Assembly: GCA_030998015.1 (NCBI GenBank)
Contig: JARWMV010000241.1
Coordinates: forward strand, 930,001 to 994,000
Origin: Ceratorhiza oryzae-sativae
Taxonomy: Eukaryota > Basidiomycota > Agaricomycetes > Cantharellales > Ceratobasidiaceae
Direction: 5' to 3'
Length of the DNA stretch: 64,000 bases
The translations under genes and the position numbers were made by a program. Position 1 is the stretch's first letter; every line of letters begins with the position of its first letter. Of this stretch, positions 37,337 through 49,120 are shown one piece after another. Below the pieces are notes generated by a model. The model made no database searches. It was given only the letters and a program-made list of their open reading frames with translations, and was not told the origin of the DNA.

Positions 37337-40110
37337 ATGCCACTCGCTGCACCGACGTCCGACGCATTCCTGACGCTCGACTCTCGGCTCAAGTCGTTCG
37401 CAAAGTCCAAGTCGAAAGCATGGCCGCACCCGCCGTCGTACAAGGCAACCCCAGAGACCCTCGCCCGGGCTGGCTTTGCGTTTACGCCCGATGGTTCTCG
37501 CAAGTCGGACAAGGTCACTTGCTTTGTCTGCACCAAGAATCTCGCTGGCTGGGACGCCGACGACGACCCATTTGCCGAGCACATTGCGCACAGCCCGTCG
37601 TGCAGCTGGGCTCTTGCTCGCTGCTCGATCGAGGCGCTGCGAGCCGGCTTGGACAGCACCGAGTGAGTGCTGCCATCTTCCAGTCGGTCAGGTGCTAACA
37701 GCCAACAGAATTCGATTCCGCGACGAAGAGTCGATGCCTGCCAACCCCAAGCTCGAGGCCGCTCGCCTCGCCACGTTTGGCAAGTTTTGGCCACACGATT
37801 CCGTTCGCTCCCACTCGTCCAAGTCCAAGCATGTAGGCGTTTTGTGTCTCGCGTTTGTAACCAGTGCTCATCTCGCTTGGGAACAGATGGCAAAAGCCGG
37901 ATTTATCTACACTCCCACAAACGACTCGGACGATCTTGCATCCTGTTTCTATTGCAACCTCGGGCTTGATGGATGGGAATCAACCGACGATCCATAGTGC
38001 GTGTTTATACTTGATAGACGGCCTCGTAGCTCATTCTCAGACATAGTCATGAACATCAACGTCGCCGCCCGCATTGTGCTTTCTTTACTGCTCGAATCAC
38101 GGAAGAGTCTGATCCGGAGCCTGAGGCTGAACCAGAGCCCAAGTCACGCAAAGGCAAGACCACGACCCGCAAAGTCCCAACTTCAGATGCCGACCCACCC
38201 GAAGAATCTGCACCTGAGCGCCCGAAAAAGTATGCGATAAAACTGATATGTCATGTTCGTACGCTAAGAGCGGTTTAATGTATAGGTCAACGAAACCAAC
38301 TGTGAAACGAACAGCGTCCAAATCCTCCAAGCCCTCGAAAGCCACTCCACCTGAATCGGATGTCGTCAAGTCCGAGCCGGTTGACGATCTTTCTCTCGAC
38401 CCGCCCCCCAAAACCAAACCGAAGCTACGGAAAAGCCAAAGCCATGGCCAACTCAGCACATCCCTGTCCAAATCTACGCTCGGGAAATCTCAGCCCGGGA
38501 GGAGTCAGAGTCAAATGGGCCATGCTAGCACGAGATCTCTCAACACAAACGCCGATTTGGACGAGGATGATGAAGAGGAAGCACCCGTTGTTGCAAAGAA
38601 AAAGGGTGGAGCCAAGACCAAGAGTCGGATTGTCGAGGACGAGGAGTCGCCTGCGCCGGTGGCTGCCAAGCCCAAAGGCAAGGCCAAGAAGGCTGCTCCT
38701 GCGGCTGAAGAGGAACCTGGGCCAGAAGAAGACGAGAATGAAGAGCCAGCGCCGCCTGTACCGACCAAATCCAAGTCCGTGAAGACTTCAAAGGTTCGAC
38801 CTACCAAGTCTCAACCAAAACCGCCAACACCAGAGCCGGAACCAGATGAAGATGAGCCTGAGAGCGGGGAGCGGGAGGCTGTACCCAAGTCCAGGTCCAA
38901 AGCGGCAGGGAAGTCTAAAGCGGGTGCGAGTGTGAGCAAGAAGGGCGCGAAAGGGAAGCAGGCCGAGCAGGAGCTACAGTCGGATAGTGAACATCCATCC
39001 GCGGCTGAGCCTGAGGCCGAGGTCGAGTCTGCCGTCGAAGAACCAGAGCCTGCAACCGCGCCAGCCAAGAAGACGCGCGCAAAGAAGGCCACTTCGACTG
39101 CAAAAAAGACAACAAAAGGGAAGAAGGGCAAAACTCGAGGTGACCCGGAGGCCGAATCCCAAGCGGAAACCGAATCTCAAGCCGAGAGCGAGTCCCAGGT
39201 TGAGGCCGAATCCGAGTTGGAGGTGCATGTACCCCAGGCCTCAAGGACACCTCGGCCTGCTGCTGCGTCTCGTCCCGCCGCTCAAGATGATACACCCCGC
39301 GCTGCTGGCACAACGGCGAGTGGCCTTCCGGTTCCCGCCCGATCGACGCCTAGCCCGACGCGGTTACCTGTATCTGGGGCTAGCGGTGGACCCCAGTCAA
39401 GGAGTGGTACGCCACGACTGGTGGGGGCGGGAGGTTCTGGGGCTCTCGATACTCCCAAGGGACCCACCAGTTCTCTTGCCACACCAAAGGCGGCAGGGAT
39501 TCAAAAACCGCCCAGCGGAGCAGGCCTCCCCAGGGTCGGCAGTCCGAACGCGGCTGCGACTCCGCGACTGGCTACTCAAACAAGTCCCACCCGACCTGTT
39601 TTTGGCGTTCCGGCACGTTCACCCCCAGCTCGACCGGTGTTTGGTGTAAACAACGCGAACACGAGCGCGAATGCCAACCCGTTATCGGTCAACACTAATG
39701 TCGACACTGTTATGGCCAGCCCTTCTCGACGCACCGCAGCACCGAGCCCTACACGGACGGGCATCGCTCGCTCCCCTACCGCCAAGACCCCGCGCTCTCC
39801 AATCACTGGGTCGACCGTACCGTTCCCGAGGGAGAGTAGCCCGATGACGCCAACAAAAGTAAGGCCGCCAGCCCCTTCGACGCTTCCCAATATTTCTGCA
39901 GTTCTCGCGAGTACGGCTGCCACAACTGGGCCAGCAGTGGACATGTCGCTAGCAGAACTCGATGCTGCAACTCGTGCTCTTACACTTGAAGCTTACGTTC
40001 GCCGCGAGATGACTACACAGTACGAGGCTTTAAAGGCGGATTGTGAGCGAGAAATCGAAGAGTTTTTAAAGGCGGCAAAAGAGACCAGGGCGAAGATTGC
40101 GGCACTGTAG
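37337..40110 (+). CDS. BIR1: Two-BIR-domain survivin-like protein (Bir1/Cut17 type)
   Basis: The gene starts MPLAAPTSDAFLTLDSRLKSF and encodes about 855 residues. BIR1 (about residues 12-100) shows ARAGFAFTPDG, then CFVCTKNLAGWDADDDP and HIAHSPSCSW. BIR2 (about 125-210) shows MAKAGFIYTP, CFYCNLGLDGWESTDDP and HEHQRRRPHCAFF. Both have the C-x2-C, H and C zinc ligands. The rest is a long disordered region with Lys-rich and Glu/Asp-rich blocks and many Ser-Pro/Thr-Pro sites, and it ends in a predicted helix (LEAYVRREMTTQYEALKADCEREIEEFLKAAK, of which only the pattern matters). This is the layout of fungal Bir1, the survivin subunit of the chromosomal passenger complex that targets Aurora kinase to centromeres. 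Four short introns lie before 38285; the remainder is one exon. CDK regulation is likely from the SP/TP sites. Confidence 0.9.
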
Positions 40111-40323
40111 GATGGTGTTCAGGGATTACGAAGGACTTTGGTTACCGAATTAATTCAGCCGTGTTGTATCTTTTGTTGCGCATATATTTATTCATTTGGA
40201 TTTGTTCGTTGTCACCAGGTTGGAGGGGCGTGGTATTGAAAGAGGCATGTGCGTGGATGAATGCATAGTTTCATAGGTGGGTAATACACAATGAGAGCAC
40301 CAGGACGAAAAGCACCAGACCGA

Positions 40324-40930
<607 letters not shown>

Positions 40931-41551
40931 TTTGCGCTGTGATATTGAAAAACTATGAGCAATCTCTCTGATCACACTGAACACGGCAAACCCACAGCGG
41001 CGAAAGGACTTGCGACGATGACAAAAGTGGCGGAGGCAAATTGGGTATCCGATCACTCAACAAATGGTGGCTTTCACGTGACTACCCTGGTCCTATACAG
41101 CAGGCTCTTGCCTGCGAACTCTCGACGCTCCATTGCCGCCAGTAGAAACAAGAAATAAGCGGGTTGATTTAACATATGAGTTGTGTATAACCTGTTTCAT
41201 CCGTATCCTTTTTTAAATCGGAAACATGCGGCGATGCATCACTTTGAGAACCAAAACGAACCCAAGGGAGAACATTTTGTCTGAAGCGATCCTTTGAATT
41301 CACCCTCGCCGGGAATAAATCCCACACATAATGGCATTTTGGGCCCTTTTGATTCGACCAATTGCCAGTTGGTAGCGGATGGATGACCTTTGAACTTCGT
41401 CGCTAGGTGATCAGTGCGGTGAGCCTCATGTTCAGTCACAGCCACACGATAAGAGCCACAACCGAAATCATAGTCTCCTAGATCCCGCCGTCAACAGCTA
41501 ACACGGGTTGTCTGCATACTTAGTTAAATCATAATATCCGAAGAATTTTTC
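40931..41551. other. Intergenic, divergent promoters
   Basis: Between the eL42 start and the first copy of the tandem family. No gene seen. Confidence 0.5.
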
Positions 41552-44498
41552 ATGGATACCCACCCACCAAATGACGTTGGAGATGATGTTGTACATGCCG
41601 ACGACCCACATGAGGGTGAACTGAATAAAGGGTTACCGGAAGACTTTCTAGGCATTTATGTCGATCAGCCTTACAGGCTCATTGCATGCAACTGGGCCGA
41701 ATCCACTCTGGGAACGTATTGGAGTACTACTCGACTCGTGCTCTGCACCCTAGAAACCCCGTTGTATGTCTTCTTTTTCTGACGAGGGCGTTACGCTCAC
41801 GGTAAATGCGAGATTAGGCGTGTGGCAATGCCATTCTACATGATTTTATGTTGGATAGCCCTCTTTCACACAACGAGTACAATCGATCGTACAGGCTTGC
41901 TTGGGGGGATGTCTATTTCTCTCGGCCACGCCTCCGGTTACAGGCCACCCAATCCGTTCTCCTCGAACTATGTGGAGCTAATATCACTCCAATCAAAACT
42001 TCAGCACGCAATGGAGACATCAACTACCGCTGTAGGTGTATCATTCAGTATGGATCGGTCATCCGTTGCCGTGCAAGACCTGTACGTACACTTGCTGACA
42101 AAAGTCTTGCAGCACATGATGGATTTTTCACTGAACCTGGTCTGGCCAGCAGTGGTCTGGTCTTCTGATTTCGATGTACTATTAGAGGTTGTGTAATAGC
42201 TATACGTCTATCGCTGTACCAAGTCTCAAAGAAATCGAAACAGAGGCTGAAGAGATACGGCCAAATAAGTTGTCGATTGTGCTGCAAGACTTTTGAAATT
42301 CAAGGCGCCATAAAGTTGAGCCTTGGACAATCCATGAATCTCAGCACCTAGCTGGCCGATTTTGATCAAACAAAGTGCGCGCAGATAGCTATCACTATCT
42401 TTGGTATAGATCTGCGCCGTTTGAGAGCAATTTTATCAGTAGATGTACATGCATATAATCGATCATATATAGGGCACATTTCCCCCTATTACAGCTTGCC
42501 TATAAACAAAAAAGGAGGCTAGAAAGTTCTCTTTGTGCTCAAACTATCAGATATGATTAGTAGATCTCAGGAGAGTGTAAATTCTAAGGTATACTAAGTG
42601 GATGTAGACCAGACCCAAATGCTGCACAATACCCCCTGGTTTCAGAAACCTGAAAGCGACAGCTGTATAGGATTCAACCAGCCTGGTAATAGACGTAGGC
42701 ATGCTTCATATGTATACGCATCTTATGTATCACGCTCAAGACACAGAGCCAGCCATAATTCTAGCTACAGACTGTGCATTGAACTTTTGACAGTTTCTGA
42801 TAGTAAAATTGTTGATTTGAGCGATGCACAGTCTGTAGCTAGAGTTATGGCTGGCTCTGTGTCTTGAGTGTGATACATAAGATGCGTGTACATATGAAGC
42901 ATGCCTATGTCTATTACCAGGCTGGTTGAATCCTATACAGCTGTCGCTTTCAGGTTTCTGAAACCAGGGGGTATTGTGCAGCATTTGGGTCTGGTCTACA
43001 TCCACTTAGTATACCTTAGAATTTACACTCTCCTGAGATCTACTAATCATATCTGATAGTTTGAGCACAAAGAGAACTTTCTAGCCTCCTTTTTTGTTTA
43101 TAGGCAAGCTGTAATAGGGGGAAATGTGCCCTATATATGATCGATTATATGCATGTACATCTACTGATAAAATTGCTCTCAAACGGCGCAGATCTATACC
43201 AAAGATAGTGATAGCTATCTGCGCGCACTTTGTTTGATCAAAATCGGCCAGCTAGGTGCTGAGATTCATGGATTGTCCAAGGCTCGACTTTATGGCGCCT
43301 TGAATTTCAAAAGTCTTGCAGCACAATCGACAACTTATTTGGCTGTATCTCTTCGGCCTCTGTTTTGATTTCTTTGAGACTTGGTACAGCGATAGACATA
43401 TAGCTATTACACAACCTCTAATAGTACATCGAAATCGGAAGACCAGACCACTGCTGGCCAGACCGGGTTCAGTGAAAAATCCATCACGTGCTGCAAGACT
43501 TTTGTCAGCAAGTGTATTTCCAGCTCATTGCCAGCTGACAATCATACCCACCGATCGCAGTATCGTTTCGATCGAAGAAAGCGAAATGGTTACCAAAGAT
43601 CGTCTTGTTCTTGAGCTCCAGCAGCTCTTCGATGATGCAAAACTAACAGGTCGTAATCTCCGCCAGTTTGGTTGTAGTGTAGGAAGTGCCGTCGACCAGA
43701 CCATCGCCATGAATGATTATACAATTGGATTGCTCGGCAGCCTATCCAGACAACAAGATAGCTCCTGGCCTTTTAGGATGTTTACCGAAAAAGGCACCGC
43801 CGCTACTACCGAACAAGTCCAATCTGCATGGTTCGACGCGATTGATGACATGAAGTCTACAGTGGATCAGCTTATAGTTGAAGCAGCAGTAAACGATCAT
43901 ACCCTGAATCGACTGACCGCCGAGCTCTCATCCATCGGTTACACAATAAAAAATGAGATAAAGACAACGAGCCAGCAAGAGCGGGACAGTCGAGGGCTGG
44001 TAGGTAGCACTTCGTCATATCATGGAACTATCTGATGTAGCAATCCATACTTGGTACCTGACATAGCTAAGGCGGCTTCAAGACCGCTTCTGGAGCTCAA
44101 GTAGGTCCTACTATATGACGGTATATCTGAGCGAGTATTGAAGAGATGAAGGTTCATCGAATCGATTCAAACACCACCATGAGCTCCTCGAAAATATTCA
44201 ACAGTACCGTCTTGATGCCGCATTTCAGGTCAACGCAGCCGGGGAAATACTCAAGCAACTCCGGTCAGAACTAGAGGATCTGAGCAAAAGAATGGCAAAA
44301 ACCCGGCTCGCAAAGAAAGATGCCACGTCAATAACAGTAAATTCGTTCTTTCTCTTGGCGTTACATATGTTCTTAGATCTTTTTAACAAGGTCCATCTCA
44401 ACGTCGTTCAACAAGGCGCTAGACGACTGGTAGAAGCCCGTGCACGCAATCGAAAACGGGAGGATGAGTATATGCGCAAGGCCTTGCGTGAAGACTAA
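41552..44498 (+). CDS. Tandem family copy A: membrane-anchored helical protein, unknown
   Basis: Starts MDTHPPNDVGDDVVHADD. The second exon has one membrane helix (MPFYMILCWIALFHTT), followed by NYVELISLQSKLQHAMETSTTAVGVS. After a 1,479 nt intron (42082-43560) the frame continues SIEESEMVTKDRLVLELQQL, NLRQFGCSVGSAVDQTIAMNDYTIGLL and further long amphipathic helices. It ends ARARNRKREDEYMRKALRED at 44498. Exon borders match those of copy B one by one. The big intron holds the foldback element; without it the intron would be 51 nt. The topology (short N-terminus, one helix, long coiled-coil-like part) resembles membrane-tethered scaffolds, but no family is recognised. No frame defect outside the intron. 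Confidence 0.7.
42089..42779 (+). repeat. Left arm of the foldback inverted repeat
   Basis: Pairs base by base with 42824-43514 about a centre at 42801.5. Twelve differences: positions 42116, 42137, 42165, 42205, 42236, 42248, 42259, 42317, 42695, 42714, 42734 and 42759 (give or take one base). Confidence 0.92.
42824..43514 (-). repeat. Right arm of the foldback inverted repeat
   Basis: Reverse complement of 42089-42779 at about 98.3% identity, with no indel. Separated from the left arm by 44 bp of unpaired, AT-rich spacer. Confidence 0.92.
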
Positions 44499-45161
44499 GC
44501 ATCTGCTACAAAAAATGATTGAACGATCGAGCTTCTGAAAACGGAAACCGTGTGTATAATATCTTGATGTGGAGAGATGCTTCAATTGTTATGAAGGCTT
44601 TTGATTCGTCATTCAGTGATGGATTCTCAGGTTCTGATGACAGAGAGTTTTGAGTACCTGACCATCAGTGTGATTAATATGTACCCAGAGACTTGTATGG
44701 GAAATCTGGATCGGACAAAATGCATATCTTATTGGCTCTCGGACATTTCAGGCGACTCAGTTTTTGGCTCGTGCACGAGGCAGTTTAAATAGGTACATTG
44801 TCAGCGTCTGCTCTCTGAATTATCTCAGTGTGATGTTTGGCATTTGTTGGTGCTCAATGCCCAGGTGGCCGGTCATCGTCTTACCTCTCGCTCTGTGTTG
44901 GCTAGCACATATGAGCAGTTCAAACACATGCCAGTCCCTGAGTCATTATATTTTGTATGCCATAGGAATTCGCATAGTTGCTGAATCGGGCTGGTTGGGG
45001 TGAAAACCTGAAACACCTATCGAGCAGCTATACTCTGGGCAAGGGTGTTATGTGGTTACGTAATTGGGCAGCAGCCACTTCCCTTGGTCCTGCAACCACC
45101 ATTATCGTCCGCCACCTACCTAAGCTATCTTCTGCATTTTTCAAGTAACCTCTCTGTTAAC
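44499..45161. other. Intergenic between copies A and B
   Basis: Spacer of the tandem family. Short ORFs only. No element recognised. Confidence 0.5.
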
Positions 45162-46633
45162 ATGGTTTCCCGTTCGCCGGAGAACGAAAACGAAAATTCA
45201 TGGGACTCTAGCTCACAACTCTCGAGTGTCGATGGGCTTAACCTCGAAAGCCACAAAGAATCGGCTGAGACCTCGGTCGTTCCGTATCACGGGGAAGAGT
45301 TGAAACCTTGGAACAAAGAGACTCGGGGTGATATACGGTCGGGGATTTCCCCTGCAGTGCGCGTCACCTTGTAAGCCACCCGGTCGTCGACTTGACCAAA
45401 GCTGAATCCAGCTTCTGTTTAGGCGCTGGATATTATCTGCAGGGGTGGCCCTACTGGCTTTCTATGTGGCGATAAATCACATCAACATGCAGAGACCGCC
45501 ATTTAGCTACATTCTACCCGAGAGGCAACCACCTACTCCCGAAGACACCTTTTCCCCCGATTATTCGAAATTGATTTTATTACAGTCTCAGCTTCAACGC
45601 GCGATGGAGACATCGACTAGCACCATAGGTGTGGCTATTGATCTCAAGCGCTCCGAGGTTGCGGTTCGCGACCTGTAAGTAATACTAGTGGCAACAGCTC
45701 GAGCGTAACGATTATGACTGCTTGAATTCAGTGTTACTCTCGTCAAAATTAGCGATCTTGTTACCAAAGATCGCCTAACCACGAATCTCCAGCAATTCGT
45801 CGAAGATGCCAAGTCGACTGGCCGAAATCTCCAAAAGTTCGGGAGCCAGGTCGGGAGCGTGGTCGACCAGACGATTGGGATGAACGAATACACTATCGGT
45901 TTGCTCCAGAGTGCCGCCGCCTCCTCGTCTAAAGCGCTGAGTCTGTCCCCCGAACGAGAAGAGATCAAGAAGATGTGGTTTGAAGCAATCGGAACTATGA
46001 AGTCAAATGTTGGAGACCTTATAGTCAAAGCTGTAGCAAACCTGCAATCCTTGAATCGACTCGAAGGCGAGCTTTCTACCATCAACGAAATGTCAGCCAG
46101 AGAGGATCGAAGAGTTAGTGCAGATAAGGTTGAAACGGTACTCATATACTCGTCTTAATTTTAGCCGCACAAGTACTAACATCTGGCTTGTTCATAAAGC
46201 TCAACGAGTTGTGGACGTTCCTTGGAGGAAATAAGGGTAAGTGGATTACAGATTTGCCTGAAATGATAATTTTGAAAAGAATCTAGGCCGACTAGCTCAG
46301 TTTGAAAATCATTCGGAACTCTTAAAGAACGTTATGAACTACCGTAAACTAGCAGCTGATCAGGTAGCCGGAGCCTTGTTCCAGCTAGAGCGACTCGAGC
46401 AAGATCTGCAAGACCTGAACGATCAAGTAACTATGCCGCTATTAGAAAAGGAGGTGCAAATCCCGTTGGAGGTAACATACTTCAGCATTCTCCGTCCTTG
46501 CGTCTAACAGAGTTCTACTGGCTAGGTCCATATTAGGACGATGCAACAAGGAACTATGCGGCTCCTAGAAGGACGTGCACGCGAACGGGAACGGGAAGAC
46601 AGTTATATTCAAAAGGCGTTGGGCGATCGCTGA
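45162..46633 (+). CDS. Tandem family copy B: membrane-anchored helical protein, unknown
   Basis: Starts MVSRSPENENENSWDSSS. A polar N-terminus leads to one membrane helix (WILSAGVALLAFYVAINHI), a Pro-rich linker (RQPPTPEDTFSPDYSK) and long helices: LQSQLQRAMETSTSTIGVA, LVTKDRLTTNLQQFVEDAK, QVGSVVDQTIGMNEYTIGLL, MKSNVGDLIVKAVANLQSL and LFQLERLEQDLQDLNDQV. It ends REREREDSYIQKALGDR at 46633. The intron that matches the element-bearing one in copy A is 57 nt. Copy A and B share exon borders and many residues in the helical part, but their N-termini are unrelated. Function unknown. Confidence 0.72.
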
Positions 46634-46979
46634 TGAGAAGAACAAGATAACAATTCTTTTTTCTTTTTTCTTTTTGAAGAAACAACCCTGTGAGTAGGGC
46701 GAAAAAGATCTGAAGTCGCATGCAACCCAGAGCGAGTTGCGTATCCCTGTAATGCTACTCTCTTGCATGGATGGTCAATGTCAATTCTGTATTATAACCA
46801 ATCGGAAGCCTGGGATGCAAGAGGCATGGTGTCTGGAGACTTGCGGATGATTTAATCAAACCCTGGTTGAAAGCCCCCTTGGTGGACACAAAGTACGAAA
46901 GCGCTCTGCTCGGCCATGCTCGCGCATAAAACGTTGGGGTGTCACCAGCTGGGGTCCCCAACCTGGCGCGTTCTGGGCT
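46634..46979. other. Intergenic between copies B and C
   Basis: Spacer of the tandem family, with a T-rich tract at 46652-46675. No gene seen. Confidence 0.45.
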
Positions 46980-48060
46980 TTGGACTCCAGATCAAATTTA
47001 TCTTTCGATTCCCCATTCAATACCCTCATGATGCCCGCTTCGGACCCTCCTGATTCGGATTGGCGAAGCGATACTTCAGTATCGCTCGAACCGTCAACCG
47101 AGATATTGATCGAGTTGATGTTAGGGTTACACTCATCCGATTTATCCACCTTAGTCCCAAGGGCCGTCTGGCACAAAACTTTGCCCGATTCTTCAAGGAG
47201 GCCAAATCCATTGGCGGGAGCCTCCAAAAGTTCAGCAGCCACGCTGGAAGGACGATTGACCAAAACTATCGGAACAAACGACTAAACAATCAAGGCACTG
47301 GAAGACGCGTCCAAACACGACCGGTCCCAACCGTATGAACCACGGCGTTTACGGTCTCAAGAGGCGGACAGAAAAGCGTGGTCCAAGAGTGTCACCAGCT
47401 TGAAGACGTGTATCAAAAAGTCGACCGTTGAAACTACCCTCCTACTCCCGACCTAGAGTATTTGGATAACCAGATAGACTTTACCCATAGTATTGTTGTA
47501 ACGAAGAATAGCAAAATGGTGGCGGGAAAGGATGAGATGGTTCTTAGCTCACATGCACCAATGAGCTTTACGTCCACTAAGAAGATCACACTAGTTGGAC
47601 TCCGTCTCGGTGAATCTTGGTCAGAACGGGGGTAAGTTTGTATATCATCATTGTTTAGGGAGAATATACTGAATACATCCGTTGGACCGGTGGGTGGGGC
47701 TAGCTCATTCGAATCTTACGCAAGCCTCCAGAATAGTACTCTAAATCTCCTACATGAGGGGCGAGCCCATGTGACTAGTGCATTCCTCCAACTTCCGCAG
47801 ATCGCCACCCACCTCCCACCTGGAGGAATTTGATGAACAAGCGACTCTTTCGTTGTCACAAAACAAGACGACACAAATCCCGTTGGACGTAAGAATAGCG
47901 TATTGTCGATTCGATGTGCTACGAAGCTAACGAGTGGCTCCGTGCCTACGTTTACATCAGCGCTTTTCGACGAGGAACTGCTGGGCTATCATGGGGCCGT
48001 GTACTCGAGAGTGACCACGAGGGAGAGTATATGCGCAGATCGCTGAGGACTGACCTCTAG
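46980..48060 (+). pseudogene. Tandem family copy C, degenerate
   Basis: Fragments line up in order with copy B. RLAQNFARFFKEAKSIGGSL and LQKFSSHAGRTIDQN match the LQQFVEDAKSTGRNLQKF region. RKAWSKSVTSLKTCIKKS matches KKMWFEAIGTMKS. FESYASLQNSTLNLLHEGRA matches the FENHSELLKN region. The end, GEYMRRSLRTDL (stop near 48060), matches the DSYIQKALGDR end. The pieces are in different frames, stops intervene, and neither the N-terminus nor the membrane helix is visible. More damage than a few missing bases would explain, so a true pseudogene is likely. Confidence 0.6.
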
Positions 48061-49120
48061 ATGATGCTCTGGGATGATGATAGAGCGTAATGGGCTTGAG
48101 CGGGAGCCAAACTTGAGCTGTAAGTGACCACTAATTTTAATCTATACAAGAATCATATTGTTACAGCTATCACGATTGTAGAACGGATTTAACATATACA
48201 GAGAGCAAGTAAATCAAGTCCGCAAACCAAGGTCCCGCAAGTAGAGAGACCTCTCTGAGCGAGGAACAATGTCCGAAATGTTGAATTTCCCCAAAGGCTA
48301 AACACGCGTAGAAAGTTAATAGTAGGGCCGTTGGCGCTTGACGAACGACCGGATCACTACATACGTATCTTGGACAATCCATAATAATACTAAAAAAGAA
48401 AAGCCAAAAGTCAGGTCACTGCACCCAAAAATGGGATAGGGCTCGATTGGTCACAGTTCGTAGACGTGCTCCTCAACCGGAGATTGAGTCACTGAGCAAA
48501 TTTTATAACGGATACTATTATTTGACCACACCATCTGGTTGAGGCACCATTTTTCTACGGAACTTGGCAAAATAACGTATGGTGTGTCCTCGGCCGAGGG
48601 GTGGTCCAGTGCCATACTCGGGGAGCAATATTGCGTGGTTTGGGGATCGTGCTGGATATGTGGGGAGGAACAAGGTGCAGTTAACGCTCTGACAGCAAGA
48701 GCATTTTACGCAAGCAAGCGTCACTGTGAGACAGCATTCAGAAGAACAGCTGGGCCCAATTTACGATAAAGGCTACTGTCTGAGGAATCCTACGACTTGT
48801 CAGCAGATAACAGCTTCTAGTAAACATGGAACACCTGGCCAATGGTTTGATGCAAACTTGAAGAAAGTTTGAACCAGAGCGGGAGGGGTTCGCACTCAAT
48901 GTCCAGGCGGACCCACAGCTTCCTAACCAGCCAATCGAGTTCTATATATGGGTTCGAGCCTATCAGGGAATTATACATTATCCAAAGGACACCCAAAGCA
49001 ATAACAAATCATAGTTTAAGCATCACACCAACATAAATCGACGAGGAGAACTGGTTAAACCACATATACAGAATGCGCATCGTAGGCGTAAGCCATTCAA
49101 ACAGATTATATGCGCGATTT
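48061..49120. other. 1.06 kb stretch without a supported gene
   Basis: Between degenerate copy C and the second small paralogue. No convincing ORF, RNA gene or repeat. Confidence 0.45.

Larger units (their letters stand above)
42089..43514. mobile_element. Non-autonomous foldback element with TA target duplication (Tc1/mariner-like ends)
   Basis: The element is an almost perfect inverted repeat of two 691 bp arms (42089-42779 and 42824-43514) around a 44 bp spacer. Termini begin CACTTGCTGACAAAAG and are flanked by TA on both sides (42087-42088 and 43515-43516), as expected for Tc1/mariner/pogo target duplication. An 18 bp motif, CAAAAGTCTTGCAGCACA, occurs four times: at 42099-42116 and 43308-43325, and inverted at 42278-42295 and 43487-43504 (one mismatch in the last). 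No transposase ORF is present; the 89-codon ORFs inside are mirror images of each other. Arms differ at 12 positions without any length change. It sits in intron 2 of copy A. Confidence 0.9.

Noticed and set aside
38511..39482. Several long minus-strand and shifted ORFs opposite the BIR gene
   Set aside because: Shadows of the low-complexity coding exon; repetitive Ser/Ala/Leu patterns without motifs.
42045..42287. ORF pair MQHNRQLIW... at 42045-42287 (minus) and 43316-43560 (plus)
   Set aside because: Also a mirror pair from the element arms, running into host exon or intron sequence.
42598..43005. Two 89-codon ORFs, one on each strand, that look like a conserved protein pair
   Set aside because: They are the same sequence read from the two arms of the foldback repeat. 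Similarity comes from the inverted repeat, not from protein conservation.
42089..43514. Classic RIP or basidiomycete TCG-targeted mutation in the foldback arms
   Set aside because: Only two of the ten CpG changes have TCG context, and the overall number of changes is low; general CpG deamination explains them better.
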